Positions 35,791 through 44,763 of a DNA stretch of 64,000 nt are shown here, one piece after another. The stretch is from contig NZ_BMIC01000006.1 in the NCBI RefSeq assembly GCF_014641635.1, positions 1-64,000 on the forward strand. The letters are read 5' to 3'. Below the pieces are notes generated by a model, which saw nothing but the letters and a program-made list of their open reading frames with translations, was not told where the DNA came from and ran no database searches. Each line of letters begins with the position of its first letter. The stretch's first letter is position 1. The position numbers and the translations under genes were made by a program. The stretch is from Aquaticitalea lipolytica (GTDB taxonomy: Bacteria > Bacteroidota > Bacteroidia > Flavobacteriales > Flavobacteriaceae).

Positions 35791-36912
35791 ATGAGGAATC
35801 GCATTTTACTTATTTTACTTTCTGCTGTAGTTTTTAACTGTAGTAACTCTAATGAAAACGTTGTTCAACAGCCAGAAACTACCTTTTATAAAGGTATGGA
35901 TTTATCGTTTCAAAGTGAGTTGGAAGACTATAATGTTACTTATAAAGATGCTAACGGAAATACTATTGATTTGCTAAATTATGTTGCTAACAATGGCACT
36001 AATCTAGTACGTTTAAAATTATGGCACACTCCACAAGATGGACAAAATAGTCTTGCTGATGTAAAAGCATACGCACAACGCGTAAAAAGCAATAACATGG
36101 ATTTTTTACTCGATTTTCATTATAGTGATTATTGGGCAGATCCAGGAACGCAAACACCTCCTGTTGCCTGGCAAAGTATGACCAATACTCAGCTAAGAAA
36201 TGCCGTTTACAATTATACCAAAGATGTTGTTCAGCAATTAAAAAACCAGAACACAATGCCAAAAATTATTCAAATTGGAAATGAAACTGACAGCGGTTTT
36301 TTATGGAATTATGGCAAAGTTTGGAACGAATTTTCTAACAATTGGGTAAATTATGCTGCTTTGGTAAACGAGGCAGTAAGAGCCATACGAGAAGTTGATA
36401 ATGCAAATTCTGTGAGGATTATGCTGCATCATTCTAGCGTAGAGAACGCTATTTACTTTTTTAATGAGTTAGCAGTTTACAATCTTGATTTTGATATTAT
36501 TGGATTGTCATATTATCCGCAATTTCAAATTCGTAATCTTAGTTTGGTTCAGTCAAAAATTAATGAGTTAGCAACCACTTTGAATAAAGATATTTTAATG
36601 GTAGAAGTTGCATATCCTTTTACTTTACAATGGGATGATAACAATACAAATTATATTGGCAGCAACGATCAAATTTTAAGTGAGTTTCCTGCAACTCCAG
36701 AAGGCCAAAAAGCCTATTTTGAATGGCTAGTTACAGCTATTAAAAACATACCAAATAACCATGGTATTGGATTTTGTTATTGGGCTCCAGATTGGGTAGC
36801 CTTTACAGGTAATGAAGCTACATCAACAAATGGTAGTTCGTGGGAAAATCAATGCATGTTCGATTTTAATCACAAAGCACTTCCTGTTTTTGATGTGTTT
36901 AGAGCTAATTAA
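35791..36912 (+). CDS. GH53 arabinogalactan endo-beta-1,4-galactanase lipoprotein
   Basis: GH53 enzymes cut beta-1,4-galactan side chains of pectin. From the ATG at 35791 the product is 373 residues, with a lipoprotein signal (LSAVVFNCSNSN). An earlier in-frame start at 35710 is rejected because it precedes the signal. Family motifs: GMDLSFQSELED at the start of the barrel, DFHYSDYWADPG, the acid/base Glu in QIGNETDSGFLW and the nucleophile Glu in LMVEVAYPF, then FCYWAPDW near the end. No other galactan genes are nearby, so it is a stand-alone surface enzyme. Confidence 0.9.
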   Translation: MRNRILLILLSAVVFNCSNSNENVVQQPETTFYKGMDLSFQSELEDYNVTYKDANGNTIDLLNYVANNGTNLVRLKLWHTPQDGQNSLADVKAYAQRVKSNNMDFLLDFHYSDYWADPGTQTPPVAWQSMTNTQLRNAVYNYTKDVVQQLKNQNTMPKIIQIGNETDSGFLWNYGKVWNEFSNNWVNYAALVNEAVRAIREVDNANSVRIMLHHSSVENAIYFFNELAVYNLDFDIIGLSYYPQFQIRNLSLVQSKINELATTLNKDILMVEVAYPFTLQWDDNNTNYIGSNDQILSEFPATPEGQKAYFEWLVTAIKNIPNNHGIGFCYWAPDWVAFTGNEATSTNGSSWENQCMFDFNHKALPVFDVFRAN

Positions 36913-36915
36913 AAA

Positions 36916-37122
36916 TTAGGCAGACTTCTTTCCTCCTAGAAAACTTAAAACAACAGCTACAAGCCCTAAACCTATAGTAATATAGGCATCTTTATTGTCT
37001 TGACCTTCAAATTCGGCAATACCAATGTCAACAGATGTTTCTGGAATTATTAATTTATAAATTCCGTATCCTAATAATCCTAATCCGACGATTAACAATA
37101 TTAATTTAATGGCTTTGTTCAT
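36916..37122 (-). CDS. Small two-span membrane protein (DUF3185-like)
   Basis: The 68-residue protein has two transmembrane segments (KLILLIVGLGLLGYGIYKLI and AYITIGLGLVAVVLSFLGG) and a short charged loop with EFEGQDNKD. The layout fits DUF3185 membrane proteins of unknown function. It lies 3 bp from the convergent galactanase stop. Confidence 0.65.
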   Translation of the reverse strand: MNKAIKLILLIVGLGLLGYGIYKLIIPETSVDIGIAEFEGQDNKDAYITIGLGLVAVVLSFLGGKKSA

Positions 37123-37523
37123 ATCTTAAATTTTTAATTGTATTGTTAAGATAGCAAATTTTAATTTAACATTTAACTACTTGATTTGCAGATTGTTAAA
37201 ATTTAATAAAATCACAACGTGCATTTCGTCGACAAACGTGTAGTTTTCCTATGTTTTTTGCCTTTCATCGATACTTCTTTTTTTAGAAAAAAATAATACA
37301 CCACTTCATCTAATTTATTAGCATTAAAACCTAAAAATTAGATTTTTCTGCTCCTTTTAGCCATTTTTGATATTAGCTATTAATCAAAGTCCCAAATATT
37401 GATGATACATAATATTCAACCTTTAACGGGATTGTTTTTGTATTTTGTGTTCTTACTTATCCTCTCCCTCAAGGCAAGTTCGCTGCAAAACAACATTGCA
37501 ATTATTAAAACTAGTCTCAACAG
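37123..37523. other. Intergenic region with a small ORF before the histidine kinase
   Basis: The 400-bp gap holds one small ORF (37402-37527), listed separately. The rest is AT-rich with no terminator stem or convincing -7/-33 pair that I can support. Confidence 0.5.
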
Positions 37524-37527
37524 ATGA
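37402..37527 (+). CDS. Possible 41-residue leader ORF overlapping the kinase start
   Basis: The ORF encodes a peptide with a hydrophobic run (LTGLFLYFVFLLILSLKA) and ends TGA in the ATGA shared with the kinase gene at 37524. Coupling through ATGA is typical of translationally linked genes. Its short length and lack of recognised family mean it may be chance. Confidence 0.3.
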   Translation: MIHNIQPLTGLFLYFVFLLILSLKASSLQNNIAIIKTSLNR

Positions 37528-39578
37528 AACAGTTAATTACATTAGCTGCTTTTTTTTCTGCCCTTTTTTGTTTTTCACAAACAAATGAGATAGATAGCCT
37601 ATCCTTACAACTAGCGTATCAAAAGCAAGATGTTTCTAAGGTAGAAACCTCAATGCACCTTATTAGAGCGCTTTACAAGGCTAACGACTATAAAAAAGCA
37701 TTAATGTATATTGATGAGACTGAACGTTTATCTAAATCGTTGAATTATACAAAAGGGAATGCGGAAGCCAATTACTACAAGGCTCTTATTTATGCTTCAA
37801 AAAACGATTATTTTAATGCCATAGATAATTACAATAAATCTAAAAGACTTTATAAGCAAATAAACGATACTCTTGGTATTGCCAAAATAAACAACAACAT
37901 TGGTATTATTGAAATTAAACGTGGTAACTATGTGTCTGGTTTAGAAAACTCGTTATCTGCAATTAAGGTTTTTGAAAACAGACATCTTCGTGAAGACTTA
38001 AGTTCTGCTTACAACAATTTAGCTGAAGCTTATTTTAATACACACCAAATAGATAAAGCTTTAGAGTTTAATGTAAAAGCATTAAATGTTAGAGAGCAAC
38101 TACGCGATAGTTTAGGCATAAAAAGTTCGACCAAAAATATTGCTATGCTTTACTCTATGCGTAAAGAACATAGAAAAGCTATTGAATATTACGAGAATGT
38201 ATTGCGAATGCTCAACCCAAAACAAGACCAAGCATTACGAGGCGAAATACTTCCTCGAATTGGTAATGAGTACTTACAGTTTAAAGACTACGACAATGCT
38301 AATAAGTATTTAGCAGAAGGCTTACAATACAACCGTTCTATTAATAATAAAGATGGAATGCTAAGAACTTTAAACTCTATTGGACAACTTAACTTAGAAC
38401 AAGGCAACTTAAAGGTTGCCCAAATGCATATAGCTGAAGCTTATAATTATGCCAAAGGGACTACTGATAAAATTGAAGTTTTAAAAAACTACAGGCTTTT
38501 AATGAAAATTGATTCCACTAATAACAATTTTCAAAGTGCATATAATTGGCAAAGGCAGTATTTTAGTTTAAAAGAAGAATTAGAGTCTCAAGATTTACCC
38601 AAAATCCCTGTAAATACAGACTCTATAAAAGAAGGGATGTCTTCAAGTATTGATGATTTTGATGATATTTCTTCACTCGAAAAAAATATAGAAAACGAAA
38701 ACCAGGTTAAAAAACTCAAAGCAATCTCTTATATATTGGTTGCTGCTTTTATTACTGTACTAACCATTTTACTTCTTATTTATTTAAAGAGAAAAAACAC
38801 TTTAAGGTACACACAAGAGCTAGAAGAAAAGAATGAGCAAATTCAAATTCAGAACGAAGCAATTTTAGAGCAAACTCATCATCTTGAAGAAATTAATAAA
38901 GTAAAAGACCGATTGTTTTCAATTGTGTCTCACGATTTAAAAGATTCTATTTCTTCAATAAAAGGCTTTTTAGATTTACTTAAAGAAGATAGTATTTCTA
39001 AAGAAGAGTTTAATGAACTTATTCCTGAACTAAGCGAAAATGCGAATAATGCATCTTTGCTTTTATACAATTTATTAAACTGGTCTAAATCGCAAATGCA
39101 AAACTTAGAACCAAGTCCTGAGATGTTTAATATTCAAGAGGTGTTTCATAACAAGATAAGTTTGGTTGAGCAAAAAGTTGAGCAAAAACGAATTGTTGTT
39201 ATTGACGAATCTCAGCGCGATTTTGTATACGCAGATAAAAGCATGATTGAAATTGTAATTCAAAATCTTATTACTAATGCTGTTAAATTTAGCAGAGTTG
39301 GAGATATCATTACAATATCTAACAGAAGCCAAAATGGTAATGCTTTAATTTGTGTTGAAGATACAGGTGTTGGTATTTCTAAAGAAAATTTAAGTAAGCT
39401 GTTTAAAAATAATAACTTCACTACTATTGGTACCAAAAATGAAAAAGGTACTGGCTTAGGATTAACTATTTGCAAAGAATTAGTTGAGCTTAATAAAGGC
39501 AGAATTTGGGTTGAAAGCACTCAAAATGTTGGTTCTAAATTCTTCATTGAGCTACCTAAATCTAAAATTTCTGAGTAA
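37524..39578 (+). CDS. TPR-containing sensor histidine kinase
   Basis: The 684-residue membrane kinase has a signal peptide (LITLAAFFSALFCFSQ), a periplasmic stretch of about eight tetratricopeptide repeats (e.g. KAEANYYKALIYASKNDYFNAI, GNAYKEALMYID-like units), a transmembrane segment near ~397-415 (ISYILVAAFITVLTILLLIYL), and a cytoplasmic HisKA-HATPase core: H-box FSIVSHDLKDSISS with the phospho-accepting His, N-box NLITNAVKFS, G1 DTGVGI and G2 GTGLGL. No response regulator is adjacent. Such TPR kinases sense envelope or nutrient signals in Bacteroidota; the ligand is unknown. Confidence 0.88.
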   Translation: MKQLITLAAFFSALFCFSQTNEIDSLSLQLAYQKQDVSKVETSMHLIRALYKANDYKKALMYIDETERLSKSLNYTKGNAEANYYKALIYASKNDYFNAIDNYNKSKRLYKQINDTLGIAKINNNIGIIEIKRGNYVSGLENSLSAIKVFENRHLREDLSSAYNNLAEAYFNTHQIDKALEFNVKALNVREQLRDSLGIKSSTKNIAMLYSMRKEHRKAIEYYENVLRMLNPKQDQALRGEILPRIGNEYLQFKDYDNANKYLAEGLQYNRSINNKDGMLRTLNSIGQLNLEQGNLKVAQMHIAEAYNYAKGTTDKIEVLKNYRLLMKIDSTNNNFQSAYNWQRQYFSLKEELESQDLPKIPVNTDSIKEGMSSSIDDFDDISSLEKNIENENQVKKLKAISYILVAAFITVLTILLLIYLKRKNTLRYTQELEEKNEQIQIQNEAILEQTHHLEEINKVKDRLFSIVSHDLKDSISSIKGFLDLLKEDSISKEEFNELIPELSENANNASLLLYNLLNWSKSQMQNLEPSPEMFNIQEVFHNKISLVEQKVEQKRIVVIDESQRDFVYADKSMIEIVIQNLITNAVKFSRVGDIITISNRSQNGNALICVEDTGVGISKENLSKLFKNNNFTTIGTKNEKGTGLGLTICKELVELNKGRIWVESTQNVGSKFFIELPKSKISE

Positions 39579-39612
39579 AGTATTTTGTGTACTTTTACAC
39601 AAAACAAATGCT

Positions 39613-40236
39613 ATGACTCGCTATCTTTTAATCTTATCTATTTTACTTTTATCACTAAATTGTAAAAAATCTGAAAGCAAATCAGAGGTTGATAACGAAT
39701 TGAATGAACTTTTTGCTATTATGCAAGGTTCTTATGATTCTGAAATACAATCGCAAGTCGATTCTACATACTTTAATATTTCACTTCACATGTATCCTAT
39801 CTGGAAAGATAAGGGCAATTTTTTGTATGTTGAGCAAGCCTTAAATAGTACACAAGACAAACCATACAGACAACGTATTTATGAAGTAACAAGATTAAAT
39901 GACAGCACTTTTAAATCTGCTGTTTACACACTTGCTATAGATTCACTTTGGGTAGGAAAATGGAAAACACCATCTGCTTTTGATTCTATATCATTAAAAG
40001 ATATTACTCTAAAAGATGGTTGCGAAGTATTACTAAAACGTATTGAGCCTAACTATTTTGCTGGAAAAACAGGAAAAACCTCATGTGAAAGCTCATTAAG
40101 AGGTGCATCATATGCCACAAGTGAAGTTGAAATTTTAGAAGACAAAATCATATCTTGGGATAGAGGTTTTGATTCCGAAGGCAACCATGTTTGGGGAGCC
40201 GAAAAAGGAGGTTATATTTTTAACAAGCTAGATTAG
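39613..40236 (+). CDS. CpcT/CpeT-like lipoprotein
   Basis: The product from the ATG at 39613 is 207 residues with a lipoprotein signal (LLLSLNCKKSES, Cys18). The mature part matches the CpcT/CpeT chromophore lyase family: ELFAIMQGSYDSEIQS, LHMYPIWKDKGNFLYVEQAL, QRIYEVTRLNDSTF, KGYIFNKLD. The original members attach phycobilins in cyanobacteria; a heterotrophic flavobacterium has no phycobilisomes, so this is a related protein used for some other ligand. It overlaps the convergent ctlX gene by 4 bp. Confidence 0.75.
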   Translation: MTRYLLILSILLLSLNCKKSESKSEVDNELNELFAIMQGSYDSEIQSQVDSTYFNISLHMYPIWKDKGNFLYVEQALNSTQDKPYRQRIYEVTRLNDSTFKSAVYTLAIDSLWVGKWKTPSAFDSISLKDITLKDGCEVLLKRIEPNYFAGKTGKTSCESSLRGASYATSEVEILEDKIISWDRGFDSEGNHVWGAEKGGYIFNKLD

Positions 40237-41165
40237 GCTTTAGGTAAAAACACCTCAGCCATCATACAACGAGCACTACCTCCACCACATGTTTCAATAG
40301 TTTCTAATGAGCTTGATAAAATCTCACAATGCTTTTCTATTTGAGCAATTTGAGCTTTAGTTAAACTATCATGTGCTGCTTTACTCATAACAAGATATCG
40401 CTTATCATCATTACCTCTTACTTGTAACATATTTCCAGCAAACTGATGCATTTGTGCTTCAGTAATAGTAATGATTTCCTTTCCATCATCTTTTAAATGT
40501 TGCAATACATTTTTACGCTCTTTTTTATCATCAATACTATCTGCACAAATCACAGCAAAATTTTCAGCAAGACACATCATAACATTAGTATGATAAATAG
40601 CCAATCGCTTTCCATCAACGGTTTGATTAGCTGTAAATACTACTGGAAAATAATCAAAATCTTCACAAAACTCTATAAACAATTCTTCATCAGCTCTTGG
40701 TGATAATGCGCAATAAGCTTTACCATTTTTACGATCTAACAACAAACTTCCTGTACCTTCAAGAAAAATACCATCGTCTTCAGCACTTGTGTAATCAACA
40801 ATGTTTTCGATTAAAAAACCTTCTTTTTCTAATCGCATAAACACTTCTTCACGTCGCTCTCTACGTCTGTTTTCTGCAAACATTGGATACAATGCTATAT
40901 CACCATTTTCATGAAAACTCACCCAGTTATTTGGGAAAATAGAATCTGGAGTATCCATTAATTTATCATCATTTTCAACAATTACATTAACACCAACTGC
41001 TCTTAGTTTTTCAACAAACGCATCAAACTCAGCTTGAGCTTTTGCATTAATTTCAGTGTTTTTAATATCTAAATCTTCCTGAAAATAGTTGTTTACAGCA
41101 GTTTCTTCGTTCATCCTAAAACTTACTGGACGAATCATTAATATAGTGTTAGTTGTTTGTTTCAT
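40233..41165 (-). CDS. ctlX: Citrulline utilisation hydrolase CtlX
   Basis: A 310-residue amidinotransferase-fold hydrolase. It starts MKQTTNTILMIRPVSFRMNEETAVNNYFQ, has IFPNNWVSFHENGD with the conserved Asp/His, and ends CGGGSARCMMAEVFLP with catalytic Cys300. The family is related to arginine deiminase and dimethylarginine hydrolase. It overlaps the CpcT gene by 4 bp at the 3' end. A TAATTTTG promoter element lies upstream at 41185-41192. Confidence 0.85.
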   Translation of the reverse strand: MKQTTNTILMIRPVSFRMNEETAVNNYFQEDLDIKNTEINAKAQAEFDAFVEKLRAVGVNVIVENDDKLMDTPDSIFPNNWVSFHENGDIALYPMFAENRRRERREEVFMRLEKEGFLIENIVDYTSAEDDGIFLEGTGSLLLDRKNGKAYCALSPRADEELFIEFCEDFDYFPVVFTANQTVDGKRLAIYHTNVMMCLAENFAVICADSIDDKKERKNVLQHLKDDGKEIITITEAQMHQFAGNMLQVRGNDDKRYLVMSKAAHDSLTKAQIAQIEKHCEILSSSLETIETCGGGSARCMMAEVFLPKA

Positions 41166-41184
41166 GACTTAAAGTATTGTGATG

Positions 41185-41192
41185 CAAAATTA
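41185..41192 (-). promoter_or_regulatory. -7 promoter element of ctlX
   Basis: The minus strand reads TAATTTTG (TAnnTTTG), 19 bp before the ATG at 41165. Confidence 0.45.
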
Positions 41193-41254
41193 GTTTAAAT
41201 TGATTAAGTTTGATTCATATTCATCTCAAGTTTTTGAACAAAAAATCAATCAAA

Positions 41255-42988
41255 ATGAAAAAAATAGTAATCCTGCTGGTTTTAATCACTTCATGCAACT
41301 CAAAAAAGGAAAATACTAATTTCGACTTTACAACTGCTTTTGAAAAAAGCAATGGAACCGAAACAGCAACTTACCAGGAAAGTATAACTTATTATAAAAA
41401 TTTAGCTGAAGCATATCCTCAAATTTCAATCGATTCTATAGGTGAAACCGATTCAGGTAGACCTTTACATATAGTTACACTAAATCCTGATGCTGAATTT
41501 AATTTTGAAACCATCAGAAAAAACAAACGTATTTTACTAGTAAACAATGGCATTCATCCAGGAGAATCAGATGGTATTGATGCTACTATGATGCTATTTA
41601 GAGATATTGCTCAAGGCAAAATTGAAGCACCAAAACATACTGTATTAGTTGCGATACCAATTTATAATATTGGAGGTAGCTTAAACCGAAACTCTACAAC
41701 CAGAACCAACCAAAATGGACCTAAAGAATATGGTTTTAGAGGGAACGCTCGAAATTATGACCTCAACAGAGATTTTATAAAAAGCGATACTAAAAATGCT
41801 CGCACATTTGCACAAATTTTTCATTTAGTACAACCAGATGTGTTTATTGATAATCATGTAAGCAATGGTGCAGACTACCAATACACGTTAACACATTTGT
41901 TTACGCAACACAACAAACTTGGTGGCGATTTAGGACAGTATCTGCACACCGAAATGATGCCAAATTTAGAACAAAAGCTAGTTACAAAACAATGGGATAT
42001 CACACCTTATGTGAATGTTTTTAATAGCGTTCCTGAAGATGGGTTTAGCCAGTTTATGGACTCACCAAGATACTCAACAGGTTACACCACATTATTTAAC
42101 ACATTAGGCATGATGGTAGAAACACATATGCTAAAACCATATAAACAAAGGGTTGAAGGTACTTATGAGTTAATGAAAAGTATGATTGAAATCGTAGAAA
42201 AAGATTCAGATAAAATTAAAACCATGCGTTCTAATGCTTTAAAAACTTATCAAGATGCTGGCACATATCCTTTAGATTGGCAAATTGATACGACCAGAAC
42301 AAGCACCTTAAAATTTAAAGGCTTTGAAGGCACAATGTTGCCGAGTGATGTTACTGGATCACAACGTTTAAAATACGACAGAACAAAACCATTTACTAAA
42401 GATGTTGTGTACAAGAATTATTTTAAACCAACTCTAGAAGTAACTATTCCTAGCGCTTATGTTATTCCTCAAGGATGGTGGAATGTAATCGATTTGCTAA
42501 AACTCAACAAAGTTGAAATGACACAGTTTAAAAACGATACAACACTAACTGTTGAGAGCTATAAAATAGATAACTACAATACTAGAAATCAGGCATACGA
42601 AGGTCATTATCAACATTACAGCACAAAAGTAATTTCAACTCAAAAAGAAGTCACTTTTAATAAAGGTGATTATTATATTAAAACCAATCAGCCAGCTTTT
42701 AGATATTTACTTGAAACTCTAGAACCGCAAGCACCAGATTCGTTTTTTAACTGGAATTTTTTTGATACTATTTTACAACAAAAAGAAGGATTTTCACCTT
42801 ATGTTTGGGAAGATATGGCTCTTCAGTTGCTTGAGAATAATACAGATTTAAAAACAGCTTTTGAAGCCAAAAAACAAAGCGAGGAAGCTTTTGCAAACAA
42901 TTGGTATGCACAGCTAGATTGGATACATCAACAAAGTGCTTATTACGAAAAAGCACATTTACAATATCCTGTTTATAGAGTGAAGTAA
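41255..42988 (+). CDS. M14 family zinc carboxypeptidase lipoprotein
   Basis: From the ATG at 41255 the product is 577 residues with a lipoprotein signal (LVLITSCNSKK). A TTG at 41210 is rejected. The M14 zinc site is visible: HxxE in NNGIHPGESDGIDA, the third ligand in FIDNHVSNGADYQ, and the general base Glu in MVETHML. The catalytic domain covers ~60-330; a ~240-residue C-terminal extension is unassigned. M14 proteins of this type act as carboxypeptidases or peptidoglycan-peptide amidases. The leader carries the AATCAATCAAAATG motif also seen upstream of the TonB receptor. Confidence 0.85.
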   Translation: MKKIVILLVLITSCNSKKENTNFDFTTAFEKSNGTETATYQESITYYKNLAEAYPQISIDSIGETDSGRPLHIVTLNPDAEFNFETIRKNKRILLVNNGIHPGESDGIDATMMLFRDIAQGKIEAPKHTVLVAIPIYNIGGSLNRNSTTRTNQNGPKEYGFRGNARNYDLNRDFIKSDTKNARTFAQIFHLVQPDVFIDNHVSNGADYQYTLTHLFTQHNKLGGDLGQYLHTEMMPNLEQKLVTKQWDITPYVNVFNSVPEDGFSQFMDSPRYSTGYTTLFNTLGMMVETHMLKPYKQRVEGTYELMKSMIEIVEKDSDKIKTMRSNALKTYQDAGTYPLDWQIDTTRTSTLKFKGFEGTMLPSDVTGSQRLKYDRTKPFTKDVVYKNYFKPTLEVTIPSAYVIPQGWWNVIDLLKLNKVEMTQFKNDTTLTVESYKIDNYNTRNQAYEGHYQHYSTKVISTQKEVTFNKGDYYIKTNQPAFRYLLETLEPQAPDSFFNWNFFDTILQQKEGFSPYVWEDMALQLLENNTDLKTAFEAKKQSEEAFANNWYAQLDWIHQQSAYYEKAHLQYPVYRVK

Positions 42989-42989
42989 T

Positions 42990-43571
42990 TTATACTAAAA
43001 TCTTAATATTAGCATAAGAGTTTTCCATAGCTTCAACCGTTTGCATTGGGTTTAACCACTCTACTTTTGTAATACCTTCGTTTACTTGAGGCTCTAATTT
43101 ACCTTCATAATTAGAAGTCATTTCAAACCAATATGTAATTTTTATTTTATGCTTTCCGTTGCGTTTAAAAATATGGTAAGTAGTTTCTAAAGGCTTGGTA
43201 ATTTTTAAACCTTTAACATTGGTTTCCTCCTCTACTTCACGCAAAGCAGTTTGCTCAATGCTTTCTTTACCTTCAATTTTACCTTTAGGCAAGTCCCATT
43301 TATCATTACGATAAATAAATAAAATTTCTCCTTTGCTATTAAATACTTTTCCGCCACCAGCAACAACATTAGGCAATTTTTTAAGAAAGGTTTTAAGAAG
43401 CTTGTCTTCAGTTTTACCTATAAGTCTTGCCTCTTCTAATGAAGTAGAGTTTAGATCTCTAATTACTTTACCAATATTAACCTTACTTAAAAGGTAATTC
43501 TTAAAATTAGTCTCTTTACTAACTTCAGTGGTTAAAATAATTGGCTTGTCATTGACAAAAACTTTATACAT
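42990..43571 (-). CDS. NUDIX hydrolase
   Basis: The 193-residue protein has a NUDIX box in LPKGKIEGKESIEQTALREVEEETNVKGL and an N-terminal ~60-residue addition. It hydrolyses a nucleoside-diphosphate derivative; the exact substrate is unresolved. It is divergent from pyrE with 125 bp between starts and stops one base from the convergent M14 gene. Confidence 0.85.
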   Translation of the reverse strand: MYKVFVNDKPIILTTEVSKETNFKNYLLSKVNIGKVIRDLNSTSLEEARLIGKTEDKLLKTFLKKLPNVVAGGGKVFNSKGEILFIYRNDKWDLPKGKIEGKESIEQTALREVEEETNVKGLKITKPLETTYHIFKRNGKHKIKITYWFEMTSNYEGKLEPQVNEGITKVEWLNPMQTVEAMENSYANIKILV

Positions 43572-43684
43572 CTAATAGCTTATAAAAGTATTGAATTGGT
43601 AAAAATATCATTTTTTGTTTCATAGCACCAAATTTGAAAATTAATTTTAAGTAAATTTTTGAAATTAAAATCTATAAAATTGTT

Positions 43685-43692
43685 TAGTTTTG
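43685..43692 (+). promoter_or_regulatory. -7 promoter element of pyrE (leaderless arrangement)
   Basis: TAGTTTTG matches TAnnTTTG and ends 4 nt before the pyrE ATG. A TTTG at 43658-43661 could be the -33 element, with a 23-bp gap that is longer than ideal. Confidence 0.55.
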
Positions 43693-43696
43693 CGTC

Positions 43697-44341
43697 ATGA
43701 TTTTTCACAAACAAACCGCTAAAAAAACCGCTGAATTATTATTACAAATTCATGCGATAAAACTACAACCTAACAAACCATTTACTTGGGCATCTGGTTG
43801 GAAATCACCAATATATTGCGATAATCGCATTGTATTATCATATCCTCCTATACGCAACTACATTAGAGAGACAATGGCAAAACATATTGAAAAGCAATAT
43901 GGTAAGCCAGATGTTATTGCTGGTGTTGCTACAGGAGCTATTGGAATTGGAATTTTAGTAGCCGAATATTTAGGCTTACCATTTGTGTATGTAAGACCAG
44001 AAGCTAAAAGTCATGGTCGACAAAACCAAATTGAAGGTTACATTGAAAAAGGTCAGAATGTAGTAGTTGTTGAAGACTTAATTAGCACTGGAAAAAGTAG
44101 CTTAAATGCCGTAAAAGCATTAAAAGAAGAAGGTGTTAATGTTAAAGGAATGGTTGCCATTTTCTCATATGGTTTTGAGGTTGCTGCAAACAATTTTAAA
44201 GACGAAAATGTAACTTTACATACACTAAGTAATTACGAAAGCTTATTAGAACAAGCTCTAGACACCAACTATATAACCTCAAAAGAACAAGACGTTTTAG
44301 CAGATTGGAATGCCAATCCGAGTGAATGGAACGCTAATTGA
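43697..44341 (+). CDS. pyrE: Orotate phosphoribosyltransferase
   Basis: PyrE converts orotate and PRPP to OMP in pyrimidine synthesis. The 214-residue protein has the PRPP motif VVVVEDLISTGKSS near 115-128 and AGVATGAIGIGILVAEYLGLP near 72-92. The ATG lies 4 nt after the -7 element, so its mRNA is probably leaderless. The SRPBCC gene follows after 26 bp. Confidence 0.93.
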   Translation: MIFHKQTAKKTAELLLQIHAIKLQPNKPFTWASGWKSPIYCDNRIVLSYPPIRNYIRETMAKHIEKQYGKPDVIAGVATGAIGIGILVAEYLGLPFVYVRPEAKSHGRQNQIEGYIEKGQNVVVVEDLISTGKSSLNAVKALKEEGVNVKGMVAIFSYGFEVAANNFKDENVTLHTLSNYESLLEQALDTNYITSKEQDVLADWNANPSEWNAN

Positions 44342-44367
44342 TATAACGCTTGTAAAATATAAAACAA

Positions 44368-44763
44368 ATGAATTTAGAATCTCCAAAAGTAAGTATCGAT
44401 AAATCATCACAAGACGTATTTGATTTTTTATCAGACGTCAAAAATTTTGAACAATTAATGCCTGAAAACACAAGTAAATTTGAAGTTTTAGGTGAAGATA
44501 CTTTTGTGTTTGCATTAAAAGGAATGCCAGAAATAGTATTAAAAAAGAAAGAAGCTGTTGCTCCAAATAAAATTGTACTTGGTGCAGCTGGTGGTAAAAT
44601 AGACTTTTCTTTAACAGGTCATATTACTTCTGTAAGCGAAACCAAAAGTGATGTACAGTTAATTTTTGATGGCGAATTTAACGCTATGATGGCAATGATG
44701 ATAAAAGGCCCAATAAGCAAGTTTATAGAAACTTTAGCTACTAATATTCCAGCAAACGTTTAA
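44368..44763 (+). CDS. SRPBCC-domain protein
   Basis: A 131-residue single-domain protein of the START/polyketide-cyclase fold: it begins NLESPKVSIDKSSQDVFDFL and has a beta-rich centre with LTGHITSVSETKSDVQLIFDGEF and a C-terminal helix GPISKFIETLATNIP. It binds a hydrophobic ligand or stabilises a partner in known relatives. It follows pyrE closely and probably shares its transcript; the functional link is not obvious. The 3' end overlaps birA by 4 bp. Confidence 0.75.
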   Translation: MNLESPKVSIDKSSQDVFDFLSDVKNFEQLMPENTSKFEVLGEDTFVFALKGMPEIVLKKKEAVAPNKIVLGAAGGKIDFSLTGHITSVSETKSDVQLIFDGEFNAMMAMMIKGPISKFIETLATNIPANV

